Source: an uncultured Porphyromonadaceae bacterium
Lineage (GTDB): Bacteria; Bacteroidota; Bacteroidia; Bacteroidales; Muribaculaceae
Assembly: GCA_947175205.1 (NCBI GenBank)
Contig: CAMWLS010000001.1
Coordinates: 55,838 to 119,837, forward strand
Length of the DNA: 64,000 nt
Direction: 5' to 3'
Positions 9,795-18,692 of this stretch are shown here, piece after piece (the stretch's first letter is position 1; every line of letters starts with the position of its first letter). Under the pieces are notes generated by a model that did no database searches, had not been told where the DNA came from, and saw only the letters and a list, made by a program, of their open reading frames with translations. Both the position numbers and the translations under genes were made by a program.

Positions 9795-9825
9795 TTTGTT
9801 GAACTGATATAAATAATTAATTTTG
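9795..9825 (+). promoter_or_regulatory. Bacteroidales-type promoter of mutS2
   Basis: TTTG at 9795-9798 and TAATTTTG at 9818-9825 are separated by 19 nt, matching the Bacteroidetes primary-sigma consensus (TTTG, about 19-21 nt, TAnnTTTG). The start codon of mutS2 is 20 nt beyond the -7 element. Confidence 0.7.
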
Positions 9826-9845
9826 CATTAAATTAAAGATGACAC

Positions 9846-12374
9846 ATGGAAGATTCCATAAAGCGTTTCAGAAGAAAGAAGACATCAGCCCGCTCCCGGG
9901 AAAATCATAAGGTAACCGCTGCGGTACTTGAGGAAAAGATAGGTTTCACAAGCATCAGGGAGGATCTTAAGGAATTGTGCCTGACTCCCCTTGGGGTTAC
10001 GTGCGTGGAAGAAATGGGTTTCATGAAAGAACCTAATTCTGTGTCACTTCACATACATTCAGTATCAGAGATGATTACAGCCATGGAAACTGATGACGGT
10101 TTCCCCATTGGTGGTATCGCGGACTTGACCTCTGAAGTAAGACGTATACGTCCGGAAGGGACCATGCTTTCAGCTAAAGAGTTTTCTGACCTGAGGTTAT
10201 GTCTGAAAGCCATGGCACGTATGTCACAGTGTATAAACGCGGTTCAGAACGGTTCTGATAACAAGCCCATGTATCCTGCCCTACATCACATTGCCGGTGG
10301 TATGACGGCGTTCCCTTCTCTTGTAAACGGAATTGACAGGATTATTGACCACAACGGCCAAGTACTGGATAATGCATCGCCGGAACTGTCTGAGATACGG
10401 GCAAGACTAACCTCAATGCAGGGTACCATCTCACGGGCCATGCGTAAGGCCTTAAATAACGCAGCCAAGGAGGGTATAATTGAGCCTGAAACAACGGTGG
10501 CCATCAGAGACGGACGTCCTGTCATTCCAGTAGTGGCAATGCACAAACGCAAAATAAGCGGCATAGTACATGATATGTCCGCCACCGGAAAGACGGTTTT
10601 TATTGAGCCGGCAGAGGTGGTGGAAGCCGGTAATAGGTTAAGGGAACTTGAGGCTGAGGAACGTAATGAGATAGCGCGTATATTAACTGCGCTTACAGCC
10701 TTACTGAGACCATTTACTGAGCAATTGCTGGATGCCTTTGTCCTGATAGGAAAAGTTGATTTCATATATGCCAAAGCTACTTATGCCCGTGAAAACAGCT
10801 GTCAGCTGCCGCGCATGTCCCGCTTCCCGGCACTTGAAATATATGGCGCGCGCCATCCGGTACTGGCTCAGTCACTGGAAGAAAAGGGAAGAGAAATCAT
10901 ACCCCTTAATTTAAAACTGGACAGTGAAAACAGAATTCTTATTGTTTCCGGTCCAAATGCCGGCGGTAAATCTGTGGTGTTAAAAACTGTAGCAGTAAAT
11001 CAGTACATGGTGCAGTGCGGAATGCTGCCATGCCTGTATTCAAACTCACGAATGGGAATCTTTGGCAGCATCTTTATAGAGATAGGTGATGACCAGTCTA
11101 TAGAAGATGATTTGTCAACATATTCATCTTTCTTGCAGAATATAAAGCGTCTTCTGATTACAGGGACTTCAAACACACTTTTTCTTATAGATGAGCTGGG
11201 AGCCGGTACTGAGCCGTCAATAGGCGGTGCCATGGGTCAGGCTATTCTTGAAAATCTCAATGAAAGGAAAATGTGGGGTGTTGTGACCACGCACTTCCGG
11301 AATCTAATTGCACTTGCAGATGAGACTTCCGGAATGATTAACGGCTCAATGCTTTATGACCGTGCGGCTATGCAGCCCTTGTTTCAACTTTCAGTGGGAC
11401 ATCCGGGCAGTTCATTTGCAATGGAGATTGCCAGACGCACCGGTATACCAGAAGCTATTATAAACAGGGCCGGAGAGATTGTGGGCGACGACTATGTGAA
11501 TGCAGACCGTTTCCTTCTGGATATTAATCGTGACAAGAAATATTATGAGAACAAGCGCAGGGAAATCAGGCAGAAGGAAAAACAACTTGATACAATTATA
11601 GAGCAGTACTCTGACCGCGTGGAAACGCTTCGCAATGAAAGGAAAGCCATAATAAAAGAAGCTAAAGAAGAGGCTTCACGCATAATAACGGGAAGTAACG
11701 CTGCCATAGAGCGCACTATCCGTGAAATAAAAGAAGCTCAGGCTGACAAAGAAAAAACACGTCTTGCACGTCAGAAATTGCAGCAGGAGAAAGCGGCAAT
11801 CACGCACTCTGATTCATCTATGGATGCTCATCCGCTTCTGAAATCAGGAAAGGCTAAAGGGAAATCCATCAGGAAAGCTGCTGCGACACCAACTACGGTT
11901 ACACCCAAGCCGGAAATCAGAAAAGGAACTAACGTGTTGCTGGATGGAACCGGTACACCTGGTACAGTACAGAGTATTGACGGGAAAAAGGCAGTGGTGG
12001 TTTTTGGCCTTTTAAAAACGACTGTGGACGTGGCACGCCTTGTGCCCACTCTTAAGCAGGTGTCATCCGGAGCAAAAGCAGCTACATTTATTTCTGCAGC
12101 TACTACAGACTCTTTGCGTGAACGACAGCTGAATTTCAATACTCAGCTGGATATCCGCGGATTCAGAGCTGATGAGGCCTTGCAGGCAGTCATGCATTTC
12201 ATTGATGATGCCTTACGCATGGAAATAAGTCCTCTGCGAATTCTGCACGGTACCGGAAACGGAATTCTCAGACAGGCAGTGCGGGAATATTTAAAAACAG
12301 TACCCGGTGTCATATCCTTCCGTGATGAGGATGTCCGTATGGGTGGCGCCGGTATAACTGTGGTTGAAGTCTGA
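9846..12374 (+). CDS. mutS2: MutS2 ATPase/endonuclease
   Basis: An 842-residue MutS2. Members of this family suppress recombination or split collided ribosomes, depending on species. The sequence shows the MutS core/lever region, Walker A GPNAGGKSV (about 369-377), the ATPase segment FIEIGDDQSIEDDLSTYSS, Walker B TLFLIDELGAGTEP and VVTTHFRNL, a long charged coiled coil (about 555-660), a KOW-like segment around GTNVLLDGTGTPGTVQSIDG, and a C-terminal Smr nuclease domain (about 766-842) with LDIRGFRADEAL and HGTGNGILR. The length is normal. A well-spaced promoter precedes it and cysM follows 54 nt downstream. Confidence 0.95.
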   Translation: MEDSIKRFRRKKTSARSRENHKVTAAVLEEKIGFTSIREDLKELCLTPLGVTCVEEMGFMKEPNSVSLHIHSVSEMITAMETDDGFPIGGIADLTSEVRRIRPEGTMLSAKEFSDLRLCLKAMARMSQCINAVQNGSDNKPMYPALHHIAGGMTAFPSLVNGIDRIIDHNGQVLDNASPELSEIRARLTSMQGTISRAMRKALNNAAKEGIIEPETTVAIRDGRPVIPVVAMHKRKISGIVHDMSATGKTVFIEPAEVVEAGNRLRELEAEERNEIARILTALTALLRPFTEQLLDAFVLIGKVDFIYAKATYARENSCQLPRMSRFPALEIYGARHPVLAQSLEEKGREIIPLNLKLDSENRILIVSGPNAGGKSVVLKTVAVNQYMVQCGMLPCLYSNSRMGIFGSIFIEIGDDQSIEDDLSTYSSFLQNIKRLLITGTSNTLFLIDELGAGTEPSIGGAMGQAILENLNERKMWGVVTTHFRNLIALADETSGMINGSMLYDRAAMQPLFQLSVGHPGSSFAMEIARRTGIPEAIINRAGEIVGDDYVNADRFLLDINRDKKYYENKRREIRQKEKQLDTIIEQYSDRVETLRNERKAIIKEAKEEASRIITGSNAAIERTIREIKEAQADKEKTRLARQKLQQEKAAITHSDSSMDAHPLLKSGKAKGKSIRKAAATPTTVTPKPEIRKGTNVLLDGTGTPGTVQSIDGKKAVVVFGLLKTTVDVARLVPTLKQVSSGAKAATFISAATTDSLRERQLNFNTQLDIRGFRADEALQAVMHFIDDALRMEISPLRILHGTGNGILRQAVREYLKTVPGVISFRDEDVRMGGAGITVVEV

Positions 12375-12428
12375 ACCATGTATTATAATGAGATGTTGTT
12401 ATAATAAAAAAGGTAACAACGTCACATT

Positions 12429-13334
12429 ATGGATATTGCAAATAACATTCTTGAAACTATAGGGCGTACTCCGCTGGTAAGGATTAACAAGCTTAATCCT
12501 AATCCCAATGTCAACATCTATGCTAAAATCGAGGGTAATAATCCCTCCGGGAGTATAAAGGACAGGGTGGCTCTGAACATGGTGGAGACTGCTGAGGAGC
12601 AGGGTCTCCTCACAAGAGGAAAAACTATTATTGAGCCTACATCCGGTAACACCGGTATAGGGTTGGCAGTAGCAGGCATTGTAAAGGGCTATCCTGTAGA
12701 GATAGTAATGAGTGAGGGCGTGAGCATAGAGCGCCGCAAGATGTTACGAGCCTATGGCGCTAAGGTTATTCTTACACCGGCCTCAGAGGGAACAGATGGA
12801 GCCATAAGGCTTGCGCGTAAATTAGCTAAAGAGAATCCGGATAAGTATTTTATGCCGGACCAGTTTTCAAATGCCGCCAATTACATGACTCACTTCCGTA
12901 AGACTGCTCTTGAGATTTGGGAACAGACTGACGGCAGGGTTGATTACCTGGTGAGCGCTGTGGGTACATCCGGGACTATCATGGGGCTTGCAAAGTTTAT
13001 GCGGGCCTTGAATCCTGAGATAAAGGTAGTCTGTGCCCAACCCATACGCGGTCACTATATCCAGGGGCTTAAAAATATGAAGGAAGCTTTGGTGCCGGCC
13101 ATTTATGACCCGTCTAAGATTGATTTCCAAGAGATGATAGAAAGCGAGGAGGCTATAGAAATGGCCCGGCAGATTATACTTAAGGAAGGAATACTTGCAG
13201 GCATGAGTAGCGGTGCTGCGCTGCTGGTGGCAATCCGTACCGCTGAGCGTTTGGAAAGCGGGAATATAGTGGTAATTTTCCCTGACAGGGCAGAAAAATA
13301 TCTCTCTACGGTTATGTTTGACCCGTACGCATAG
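12429..13334 (+). CDS. cysM: Cysteine synthase, CysM type
   Basis: A PLP-dependent O-acetylserine (thiol)-lyase making cysteine from O-acetylserine and sulfide or thiosulfate. The 301 residues carry the PLP-lysine motif NNPSGSIKDR (Lys about 44), the substrate loop TSGNTGIGLA, and the C-terminal region MSSGAALLVA and FPDRAEKYLST. The Asn-Asn before Pro-Ser, the ASEGTDGA stretch and the 301-residue length look more like CysM than CysK, but specificity between sulfide and thiosulfate cannot be decided here. No serine acetyltransferase gene is adjacent. It may be read from the mutS2 promoter, since no clear promoter lies in the 54-nt gap. Confidence 0.85.
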   Translation: MDIANNILETIGRTPLVRINKLNPNPNVNIYAKIEGNNPSGSIKDRVALNMVETAEEQGLLTRGKTIIEPTSGNTGIGLAVAGIVKGYPVEIVMSEGVSIERRKMLRAYGAKVILTPASEGTDGAIRLARKLAKENPDKYFMPDQFSNAANYMTHFRKTALEIWEQTDGRVDYLVSAVGTSGTIMGLAKFMRALNPEIKVVCAQPIRGHYIQGLKNMKEALVPAIYDPSKIDFQEMIESEEAIEMARQIILKEGILAGMSSGAALLVAIRTAERLESGNIVVIFPDRAEKYLSTVMFDPYA

Positions 13335-13446
13335 TTAATACTTTCTAACTTTTAGGGTGATATGTTGTGGTAAAATGTGCCAAAACATTGGTTTAATCAA
13401 GAAATATCTATAATTTTCCATCCTTCCATGTTGAAAAAATATGTTT

Positions 13447-13481
13447 TTTGGCATATAATTTGAAAACTATACCTACCTTTG
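13447..13481 (+). promoter_or_regulatory. Promoter of the 33-codon small gene
   Basis: A consensus -7 element TACCTTTG occupies 13474-13481. The nearest TTTG upstream is at 13447-13450, a spacing of 23 nt, slightly longer than usual. The expected transcript has an ~80-nt leader that includes the hairpin CTCTCC/GGAGAG (13515-13520 with 13535-13540). Confidence 0.55.
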
Positions 13482-13567
13482 CAGTGTTGTAATAGAAAAC
13501 ATTCTAACCTAAGGCTCTCCTAAGCTGCTTCAATGGAGAGTTATTGTTTAATTTAATTTTTATCACA

Positions 13568-13669
13568 ATGTTATCAATTTTCAAAAAGGCAATTGAGTGG
13601 TACTGTGAGACAACAGCCGCAGCCTATGAGATTGAGGGTGAAGATGAAGAAACTGAGTTTGCCCTTTAA
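13568..13669 (+). CDS. Small protein, 33 residues
   Basis: A short reading frame beginning MLSIFKKAIEWYCETTAAAY and ending in a strongly acidic tail (EIEGEDEETEFAL). The N-terminal half can form an amphipathic helix with basic residues, the C-terminal half is acidic. Support for a real gene: a consensus -7 element about 90 nt upstream, a leader with a stable hairpin, and a long imperfect hairpin 54 nt downstream, so the ORF sits alone in its own transcription unit. I do not recognise the protein. The alternative is a small regulatory RNA spanning about 13487-13765 with a fortuitous ORF. Confidence 0.5.
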   Translation: MLSIFKKAIEWYCETTAAAYEIEGEDEETEFAL

Positions 13670-13722
13670 CGTAGATTATGCTTTAAGTAAGAACACATTT
13701 AACGTCTGAGCCAGAGAGCCAG

Positions 13723-13764
13723 ACGCAGTCCGCCCCGGAGATTCTTCCCCGGGGCTGATTGCGT
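13723..13764. terminator. Hairpin between small gene and GH13-like gene
   Basis: A 14-position stem with one G-T pair and one mismatch (ACGCAGTCCGCCCC against GGGGCTGATTGCGT) and a 14-nt loop lies between two convergent genes. Neither side has a strong T-run, so termination efficiency is uncertain. Confidence 0.5.
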
Positions 13765-13778
13765 GAATGTATATGCCT

Positions 13779-15479
13779 CTATTCATTCTTCAGAATTGCC
13801 ACACGATTCCGGAATGTTGTAAATGTTACAGTCCCGTCATTTACCTCTGCCGTCTGGCCTGTATATAATTCTGTAACCACGGAACCATCCGGGAAAATTC
13901 CTGCAACATTTATCGGTTTCCTATCTGTGGGTTTGACTATGATAAGAATCCTATCTTTATCATTGTAGCGCAGACAGCTGTGTGTGCCCAATGTCAGTTG
14001 TCGGCCTGTGGCTATAACCGGATTCGATTTTCTGATTTTACCTAACTTTCTGAAATGGTTTAGACTGACGCTATCAATGCTATCCCAGTTCATATCTGAG
14101 CGAAAGGCCTGTGCGCTGTCAACGTTCAGACGGGCCTCACTGAGCTTACGCCCGGTCTCATCACCATAAAATATCTGGACAGTTCCAGGTGAGAGAAGTA
14201 AGGAGGTTGCGCAGTCAATCATATTATTCATATCCGCATCACGGTGATAAGAATTATTCAGATAACTGAACGGATGCCAGCCCGGATGCATATTGATACT
14301 GTCCGCATATGCCTGCCAGGTGAAAACTATTCCGTCAAGATCACCGTGTTTAGGGAAATAGAAGTTTACGAGGCTTGAAAAACCTGCCGCTGCGTATTCA
14401 GGTTTAAAATCTATTCCGGCGCCATCATAATCACCTGTCATATAAAAGGAGTCAGTCCACTCTGAGGCCGGTTGTCCTTTGTGTGCGTTACGCCACTTTT
14501 GTAGCGCCCGGTTACATGCCCGGTTAAGTTCTTCCCAGCGGTTGAGATGAACATTTTCAACAATGTCACAGCGGAAACCGTCTAATCCAAACTCCTCTAC
14601 CCAGGCAGATATCCAGGCTATAAGATATTGGGCCGGTGAACAGTCTCGGTCCTGGCGGAGGAGTAGGGAAGCAGGATTTATCCATGCATCGTTGTCATGA
14701 GCCTCTTTATGCCATTTCTCCTTAAGAAAAGAGGGGATTTTCACAGCTTTATGGCTCTCATCCTTAAAGTCTGGCATGCCGTACACAGTGGTTTCAAGCG
14801 GGTTAGTCTCATCCCAGTTTTCATCAGGCATCCTCACCCATTCCCTGTTGTACCATCCGGACCAATTCAAGCGATTTGCAAAGAAATCATCGTAGCTCCA
14901 GTGCGGTATATGTGTGGCGGCCTCCTGTTCTGTCAATCCGGTTTCTGCAAATCCTAACTGTACGGCATCAAGTAGTGTGGGATAGCCTGGATTATTAAGA
15001 TTAGCTCCTAACATTATCCTAATTCCTTGGGAATGAAGAGTGTCCACAAGTTCACGGAACTCTTCCACAGTGCCGTAATTCTTATCTGTCTGGGTGTAAT
15101 CCAGCGGATAATAGCCATGATACCCATAGTGTGGAAAATCATTGACAGGTCCTGAGCCTGACATCCATCCGTGAATCTGTTCATATACGTCAGTCATCCA
15201 TAGAACATCCACACCCAGGTCCTTGAAATACCCCTCGCGTGCTTTATTTAAGAGTCCTCTGAAGTCTCCACCATGAAAGGTGGCAGCGTTCAGGCGCTCA
15301 CTTCCATAGTCAGTGATACGGCCATAGCTTACATCATTTGTTGAATCACCGTTAAGGAAACGGTCCGTAATAACAAAATAAACAGTGGCGCCGTTCCAGT
15401 CAAAGGTCTGTTTACCTAAACACGGATATGTAAAGAAAGCGCAAAGTATTAACACAAGGTACAGTAGGATTCTTCTCAT
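13779..15479 (-). CDS. MalS-like GH13 protein with degenerate catalytic motifs
   Basis: A 566-residue exported protein (signal peptide MRRILLYLVLILCAFFTYPC; I place the start at this Met, 48 nt inside the longest frame) whose overall sequence follows periplasmic alpha-amylase MalS: HSQGIRIML, EFGLDGFRCDIVENV, SFYMTG, SYLNN, GTVQIFYGDETGR, FRSDMNW. The nucleophile-position Asp is kept (about 305). The other boxes are altered: DVVMNH of region I reads GANLNN, the acid/base MTGE reads MTGD (Asp350), and SSHD reads NNSYHRD. It may therefore have lost normal amylase activity, or be a carbohydrate-binding or transglycosylating variant. It may be monocistronic, with the LuxR-type gene 81 bp upstream on the same strand. 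Confidence 0.8.
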   Translation of the reverse strand: MRRILLYLVLILCAFFTYPCLGKQTFDWNGATVYFVITDRFLNGDSTNDVSYGRITDYGSERLNAATFHGGDFRGLLNKAREGYFKDLGVDVLWMTDVYEQIHGWMSGSGPVNDFPHYGYHGYYPLDYTQTDKNYGTVEEFRELVDTLHSQGIRIMLGANLNNPGYPTLLDAVQLGFAETGLTEQEAATHIPHWSYDDFFANRLNWSGWYNREWVRMPDENWDETNPLETTVYGMPDFKDESHKAVKIPSFLKEKWHKEAHDNDAWINPASLLLRQDRDCSPAQYLIAWISAWVEEFGLDGFRCDIVENVHLNRWEELNRACNRALQKWRNAHKGQPASEWTDSFYMTGDYDGAGIDFKPEYAAAGFSSLVNFYFPKHGDLDGIVFTWQAYADSINMHPGWHPFSYLNNSYHRDADMNNMIDCATSLLLSPGTVQIFYGDETGRKLSEARLNVDSAQAFRSDMNWDSIDSVSLNHFRKLGKIRKSNPVIATGRQLTLGTHSCLRYNDKDRILIIVKPTDRKPINVAGIFPDGSVVTELYTGQTAEVNDGTVTFTTFRNRVAILKNE

Positions 15480-15560
15480 TGCAATTTTTTTGATTGCAAA
15501 GTAAGCTCTATCAAAACTTATGTGCAATACTGAAAAATAACCATACCTTGTCTGAAACTT

Positions 15561-16334
15561 CTACAATAAATTCATGGCTTTAGCTGCTGTAATTGCCTCA
15601 ATGCTGTTACTAACACTGAGTTTTTCAATTATGTTCTGACGATGACGATTAACAGTGTTTATACTGATGCCAAGTTCGGCAGCTATCTGCTTACTTAATT
15701 TTCCCTCCTGTATTAACAGCATAATTTCTTTCTCTCTCTGAGAGAGAATGGTGTTTCTGCGGTCATAAAAGGAAAGAGGTGTAATTTCACCTGATAAGCA
15801 GTTAATTATACGTGGCTCTATTCCTGAACCGGTTGTCTTTACAGGAGATAAATTATAGCAGCATAGTATGAGCCACATCATTCCGGAAGGGGACAGTTGA
15901 ACAAGCTGAGTACTGTTATTGATATATCTGTATTCTCCGTTACGGTCTTTTATTCTGATACAGCAAGTGGCCTTACATGACATTTTTTTCTCCGGAGGCA
16001 ATGTGTTTACAAATTTGAAGAACTCATATTCCAGCATCCTTTTTTCCACCAGATCCTCAGGATGCATTCTCATGTATATCTCATCTTCATCACTTGAGTC
16101 TGATTGGCTTTCAGACTTTACTCTATCAGTAAGTCCCAGGAGGGCGCACAATGTGTTAGAAAATATATAACATCGGTCACATGAAGCATCTGTAATAACC
16201 GCACATCCCAGTCCTATATCAGCCAGAATACGGGCCTCCCTTTTCGCTTTTTCAATCAGGGTTGAATCCAGATTCTCTTTTTCAAGATGTTGAGACTCAT
16301 AAATAAGATTCAGTTCTTTGCGTAAGACATCCAT
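15561..16334 (-). CDS. LuxR-type transcriptional regulator with PAS-like N-terminus
   Basis: A 257-residue DNA-binding regulator. The C-terminus is a GerE/LuxR helix-turn-helix (LSQREKEIMLLIQEGKLSKQIAAEL... about residues 195-257, recognition helix near SINTVNRHRQNI). The N-terminal ~170 residues contain an AVITDASCDRCYIFSNTLCALLG segment and a RIKDRNGEYRYINNS stretch resembling PAS folds, so it may sense a ligand or redox state; several Cys are present. It lacks a phospho-acceptor receiver domain. The GH13-like gene lies 81 nt downstream on the same strand. Targets are unknown. Confidence 0.8.
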   Translation of the reverse strand: MDVLRKELNLIYESQHLEKENLDSTLIEKAKREARILADIGLGCAVITDASCDRCYIFSNTLCALLGLTDRVKSESQSDSSDEDEIYMRMHPEDLVEKRMLEYEFFKFVNTLPPEKKMSCKATCCIRIKDRNGEYRYINNSTQLVQLSPSGMMWLILCCYNLSPVKTTGSGIEPRIINCLSGEITPLSFYDRRNTILSQREKEIMLLIQEGKLSKQIAAELGISINTVNRHRQNIIEKLSVSNSIEAITAAKAMNLL

Positions 16335-16375
16335 AAATCATTGTTATTATGACAATTCAGCAAGTATAGACCTTA

Positions 16376-16383
16376 CAAAGATA
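16376..16383 (-). promoter_or_regulatory. -7 element upstream of LuxR-type gene
   Basis: On the minus strand TATCTTTG (16383 down to 16376) matches the Bacteroidetes -7 consensus and lies about 40 nt before the regulator's start codon. No good TTTG is seen at the usual distance upstream. Confidence 0.4.
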
Positions 16384-16406
16384 ATTTAACCGGCCTAAAT
16401 AAAAAA

Positions 16407-16439
16407 ATACGTTGCCGGATATTCGCTCCAACAACGTAT
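16407..16439 (-). terminator. Intrinsic terminator of the rubrerythrin gene
   Basis: An 8-bp stem ATACGTTG/CAACGTAT with a 17-nt loop is followed on the minus strand by a run of seven T. It lies 23 nt past the rubrerythrin stop. Confidence 0.75.
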
Positions 16440-16461
16440 ATATGTTTTTTAATGGAAATTA

Positions 16462-17052
16462 TCAGATGTCCATATCCATGGCACGGTAGTGCTGATAGGG
16501 ATGGTCACAGCCGGGACATTTCTCAGGAGGTGTAGTTCCTTCAAAGATATATCCGCAAACCAAACACTGCCATTTGATGACATGGTCACGTTTCCATACA
16601 GTGCCGTTTTTAACTTGCTCCAAATATTTGAGGAAACGACGGCGATGGTGCTCCTCAACTTCTGCAATAGCGCGGAAATGCTCTGCAATTTCAGTGAAGC
16701 CTTCCTGTTCTGCAACCTCAGCAAAATTCTTGTAAAGGACCACTCCTTCATTAAGTTCTTCATTAGCGGCAATCTCAAGGTTCTCTTCAGTGGTGCCGAT
16801 GATGCCCATGTCTGTGTTTACAGGAACTGTAACTGTACCCTTGCTAAGATATTTGAAGTAAACTTTAGCATGATGCAGTTCATTATTTGCAGTATCAGTG
16901 AAAACATCAGCAATGGGGAAATATCCTTCTTTAGTTGCCTGCTGTGCATAATATGTATAGCGTGAGTATGCTGTAGACTCGGCAATATAAGATATTACCA
17001 GATTTTTCTCTGTCTGTGTCCCTGTCAGGGGCTTAGCTGTAGGTGTTGACAT
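16462..17052 (-). CDS. Rubrerythrin
   Basis: A cytoplasmic non-heme diiron peroxidase that protects anaerobes by reducing hydrogen peroxide. The 196 residues contain a ferritin-like four-helix domain with the iron ligands in SYIAESTAYSRY, NELHHAKVYF, NEGVVLYKNFAEVAEQEGF and AEVEEHHRRRF, followed by a C-terminal rubredoxin-type iron site (CLVCGYIFEG ... CPGCDH). Length and order match classical two-domain rubrerythrins. It has its own terminator and appears monocistronic; no PerR or OxyR gene is adjacent. Confidence 0.95.
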   Translation of the reverse strand: MSTPTAKPLTGTQTEKNLVISYIAESTAYSRYTYYAQQATKEGYFPIADVFTDTANNELHHAKVYFKYLSKGTVTVPVNTDMGIIGTTEENLEIAANEELNEGVVLYKNFAEVAEQEGFTEIAEHFRAIAEVEEHHRRRFLKYLEQVKNGTVWKRDHVIKWQCLVCGYIFEGTTPPEKCPGCDHPYQHYRAMDMDI

Positions 17053-17216
17053 AATAGTATAGATTTATTAGTTTGTTAGTCTTGTTGTTTCTTATGATAA
17101 CAATAGAGAAATTATTTAGTTGACGTCATGAAGAAATTACTACTCAGATTCTTGGATAAATATTGTATGAATATATAAAGGAAATGTGCGTATATCCGTC
17201 TGTGATGTTTTTTGAG

Positions 17217-17224
17217 TATCTTTG
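17217..17224 (+). promoter_or_regulatory. -7 element upstream of YczE/YitT-like gene
   Basis: TATCTTTG at 17217-17224 matches the -7 consensus, 60 nt before the start codon at 17284. A -33 TTTG at the expected spacing is not evident. Confidence 0.4.
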
Positions 17225-17283
17225 CACTGTAGATGTGTTGTGGAGGGCCTAAAATGAGCCTGAAATTGTGAAAGGGAAATAGT

Positions 17284-18033
17284 ATGAATTTTATGAAGGA
17301 GAGGGTAATCGGGTTTATATGGCAGCATGTTTTGTTGCTGTTATCTATGTTTTTCATGACTTTTGGCGTAGCTTTATGCGTGCGTTCCAACCTTGGCAGC
17401 GGTGTAATATCATCAGTACCTATGTCTTTCAGCCTCGCCGGAGAAGCAGGGCTCGCTCCGGGTCTGACCATAGGAAGCTACACCAATATCATGAATGTTA
17501 TCCTGGTGATTGCGCAGATAATGGTGTTACGAAAAAGATTTGAACGTATCCAGCTTTTTCAGTTGTTGGTGGGTTTTATATTCGGGTGTCTTCTGGATTT
17601 TAACATGATACTGACTTCATACTTCTCCACTTATCAGACACTTACGAGCCAGGTAATTGCGCAGTTTTTTGGCGCTACAATACTTGGTTGCGCTGTTGCT
17701 ACGGAAATCAGGTGCGGTTCTGTCACAATGCCCGGAGAAGGTATACAGGTGGCTGTTTCACGCGTAACCGGCAAACCGTTTCCAACTGTCAAGATAATTG
17801 TAGACACTACATTGGTGGTTCTTGCGGTTCTGTCCGGATATTATTTCTTTGGTTCATGGCCTTGGACTGTTGTTGGTCCGGGAACACTCTTTGCCATGTT
17901 CTATGTAGGATTTGTTGTAAGGCAGGTAACCCCACATCTCAAGTGGTTTGACCGTTTACTTGATTACCGTCCCGGCTTCCGGCGCTATATTTACGGACTG
18001 GCGCGCTTCATCTACCCTAAAAGAGAGGGCTGA
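17284..18033 (+). CDS. YczE/YitT-type integral membrane protein
   Basis: A 249-residue inner-membrane protein with about five or six membrane helices (VLLLLSMFFMTFGVALCV; MNVILVIAQIMVL; LFQLLVGFIFGCLLDF; AQFFGATILGCAVATEI; VDTTLVVLAVLSGYYF; LFAMFYVGFVVR). The opening GVALCVRSNLGSGVISSVP, a half-helix with small residues and a conserved Asn-Leu-Gly, is typical of the YczE/YitT/DUF6198 group. Members have no agreed biochemical function; some are proposed transporters. Neighbours give no clue: rubrerythrin diverges upstream and rsfS follows with its own promoter. Confidence 0.75.
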   Translation: MNFMKERVIGFIWQHVLLLLSMFFMTFGVALCVRSNLGSGVISSVPMSFSLAGEAGLAPGLTIGSYTNIMNVILVIAQIMVLRKRFERIQLFQLLVGFIFGCLLDFNMILTSYFSTYQTLTSQVIAQFFGATILGCAVATEIRCGSVTMPGEGIQVAVSRVTGKPFPTVKIIVDTTLVVLAVLSGYYFFGSWPWTVVGPGTLFAMFYVGFVVRQVTPHLKWFDRLLDYRPGFRRYIYGLARFIYPKREG

Positions 18034-18097
18034 AAAAGAAACAGATGAAATATGAATCATTTCCTCGCGGAATTTTAAAATCTTTTTATAGGGGATG

Positions 18098-18129
18098 TTT
18101 GTTGTAATGACAAATAAAGAGTATTTTTG
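18098..18129 (+). promoter_or_regulatory. Bacteroidales-type promoter of rsfS-ftsH
   Basis: TTTG at 18098-18101, 20-nt spacer, TATTTTTG at 18122-18129: an almost ideal match to the Bacteroidetes promoter consensus, 33 nt before the rsfS start codon. Confidence 0.75.
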
Positions 18130-18161
18130 TACCTTAAATAAGTTCACACATATAACGATAC

Positions 18162-18518
18162 ATGAAAGAAAACGATATTGAGTCGCTTATCATAGATGCT
18201 ATTCAGGACCGTAAAGGACGTGATATTTCCATAGTGGACATGTCTCATATAGAGGATGCTCCCGTAAGCAAGTTCATAATAACTACCGGTAATACTCCAA
18301 CGCAGGTCTCAGCCATTGCGGACAGTGTAAGGGAGGGGCTTCTGGAAAAAGCCCGTATAAAACCATATAATTATGACGGGTATATAAACTCTGAATGGAT
18401 TGTGGTGGATTATGGAGACATACTGGTTCATGTTTTTGTTCCTCAAGCCCGTATGAGATATAACCTTGAAGAGCTTTGGAGTGATGCAGTTATATCAGAA
18501 ATCCCTGACCTTGATTAA
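18162..18518 (+). CDS. rsfS: Ribosomal silencing factor RsfS
   Basis: RsfS binds protein uL14 on the large ribosomal subunit and blocks joining with the small subunit, lowering translation under starvation. The 118-residue sequence has the family features SIVDMSHIEDAPVSKFIITTG near the N-terminus, SEWIVVDYGDILVHVF in the core, and YNLEELWSDA near the C-terminus. The length is typical. It is followed by ftsH 174 nt downstream, an order seen in other Bacteroidetes, and is read from the strong promoter just upstream. Confidence 0.95.
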   Translation: MKENDIESLIIDAIQDRKGRDISIVDMSHIEDAPVSKFIITTGNTPTQVSAIADSVREGLLEKARIKPYNYDGYINSEWIVVDYGDILVHVFVPQARMRYNLEELWSDAVISEIPDLD

Positions 18519-18692
18519 GAAACGACTATTCAATATCTGTTAAGAGCAGGGCCATGGTTAAATTAACCATATACTTATAAAGATACAAGATAAGAAATTA
18601 TTTTTCAGCTAAAATGTCTGATACCTCAAATATTGATAGTAATTCCAGTTTACAACATGGATCAGGTAACAGGCACTAAGATTCATTAATTT

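Noticed and set aside
18614-18679. 21-codon ORF just before ftsH
   Set aside because: Ser/Asn-rich with no helix or motif, no promoter of its own, and the ftsH start stands without it; a chance frame is more likely than a leader peptide.
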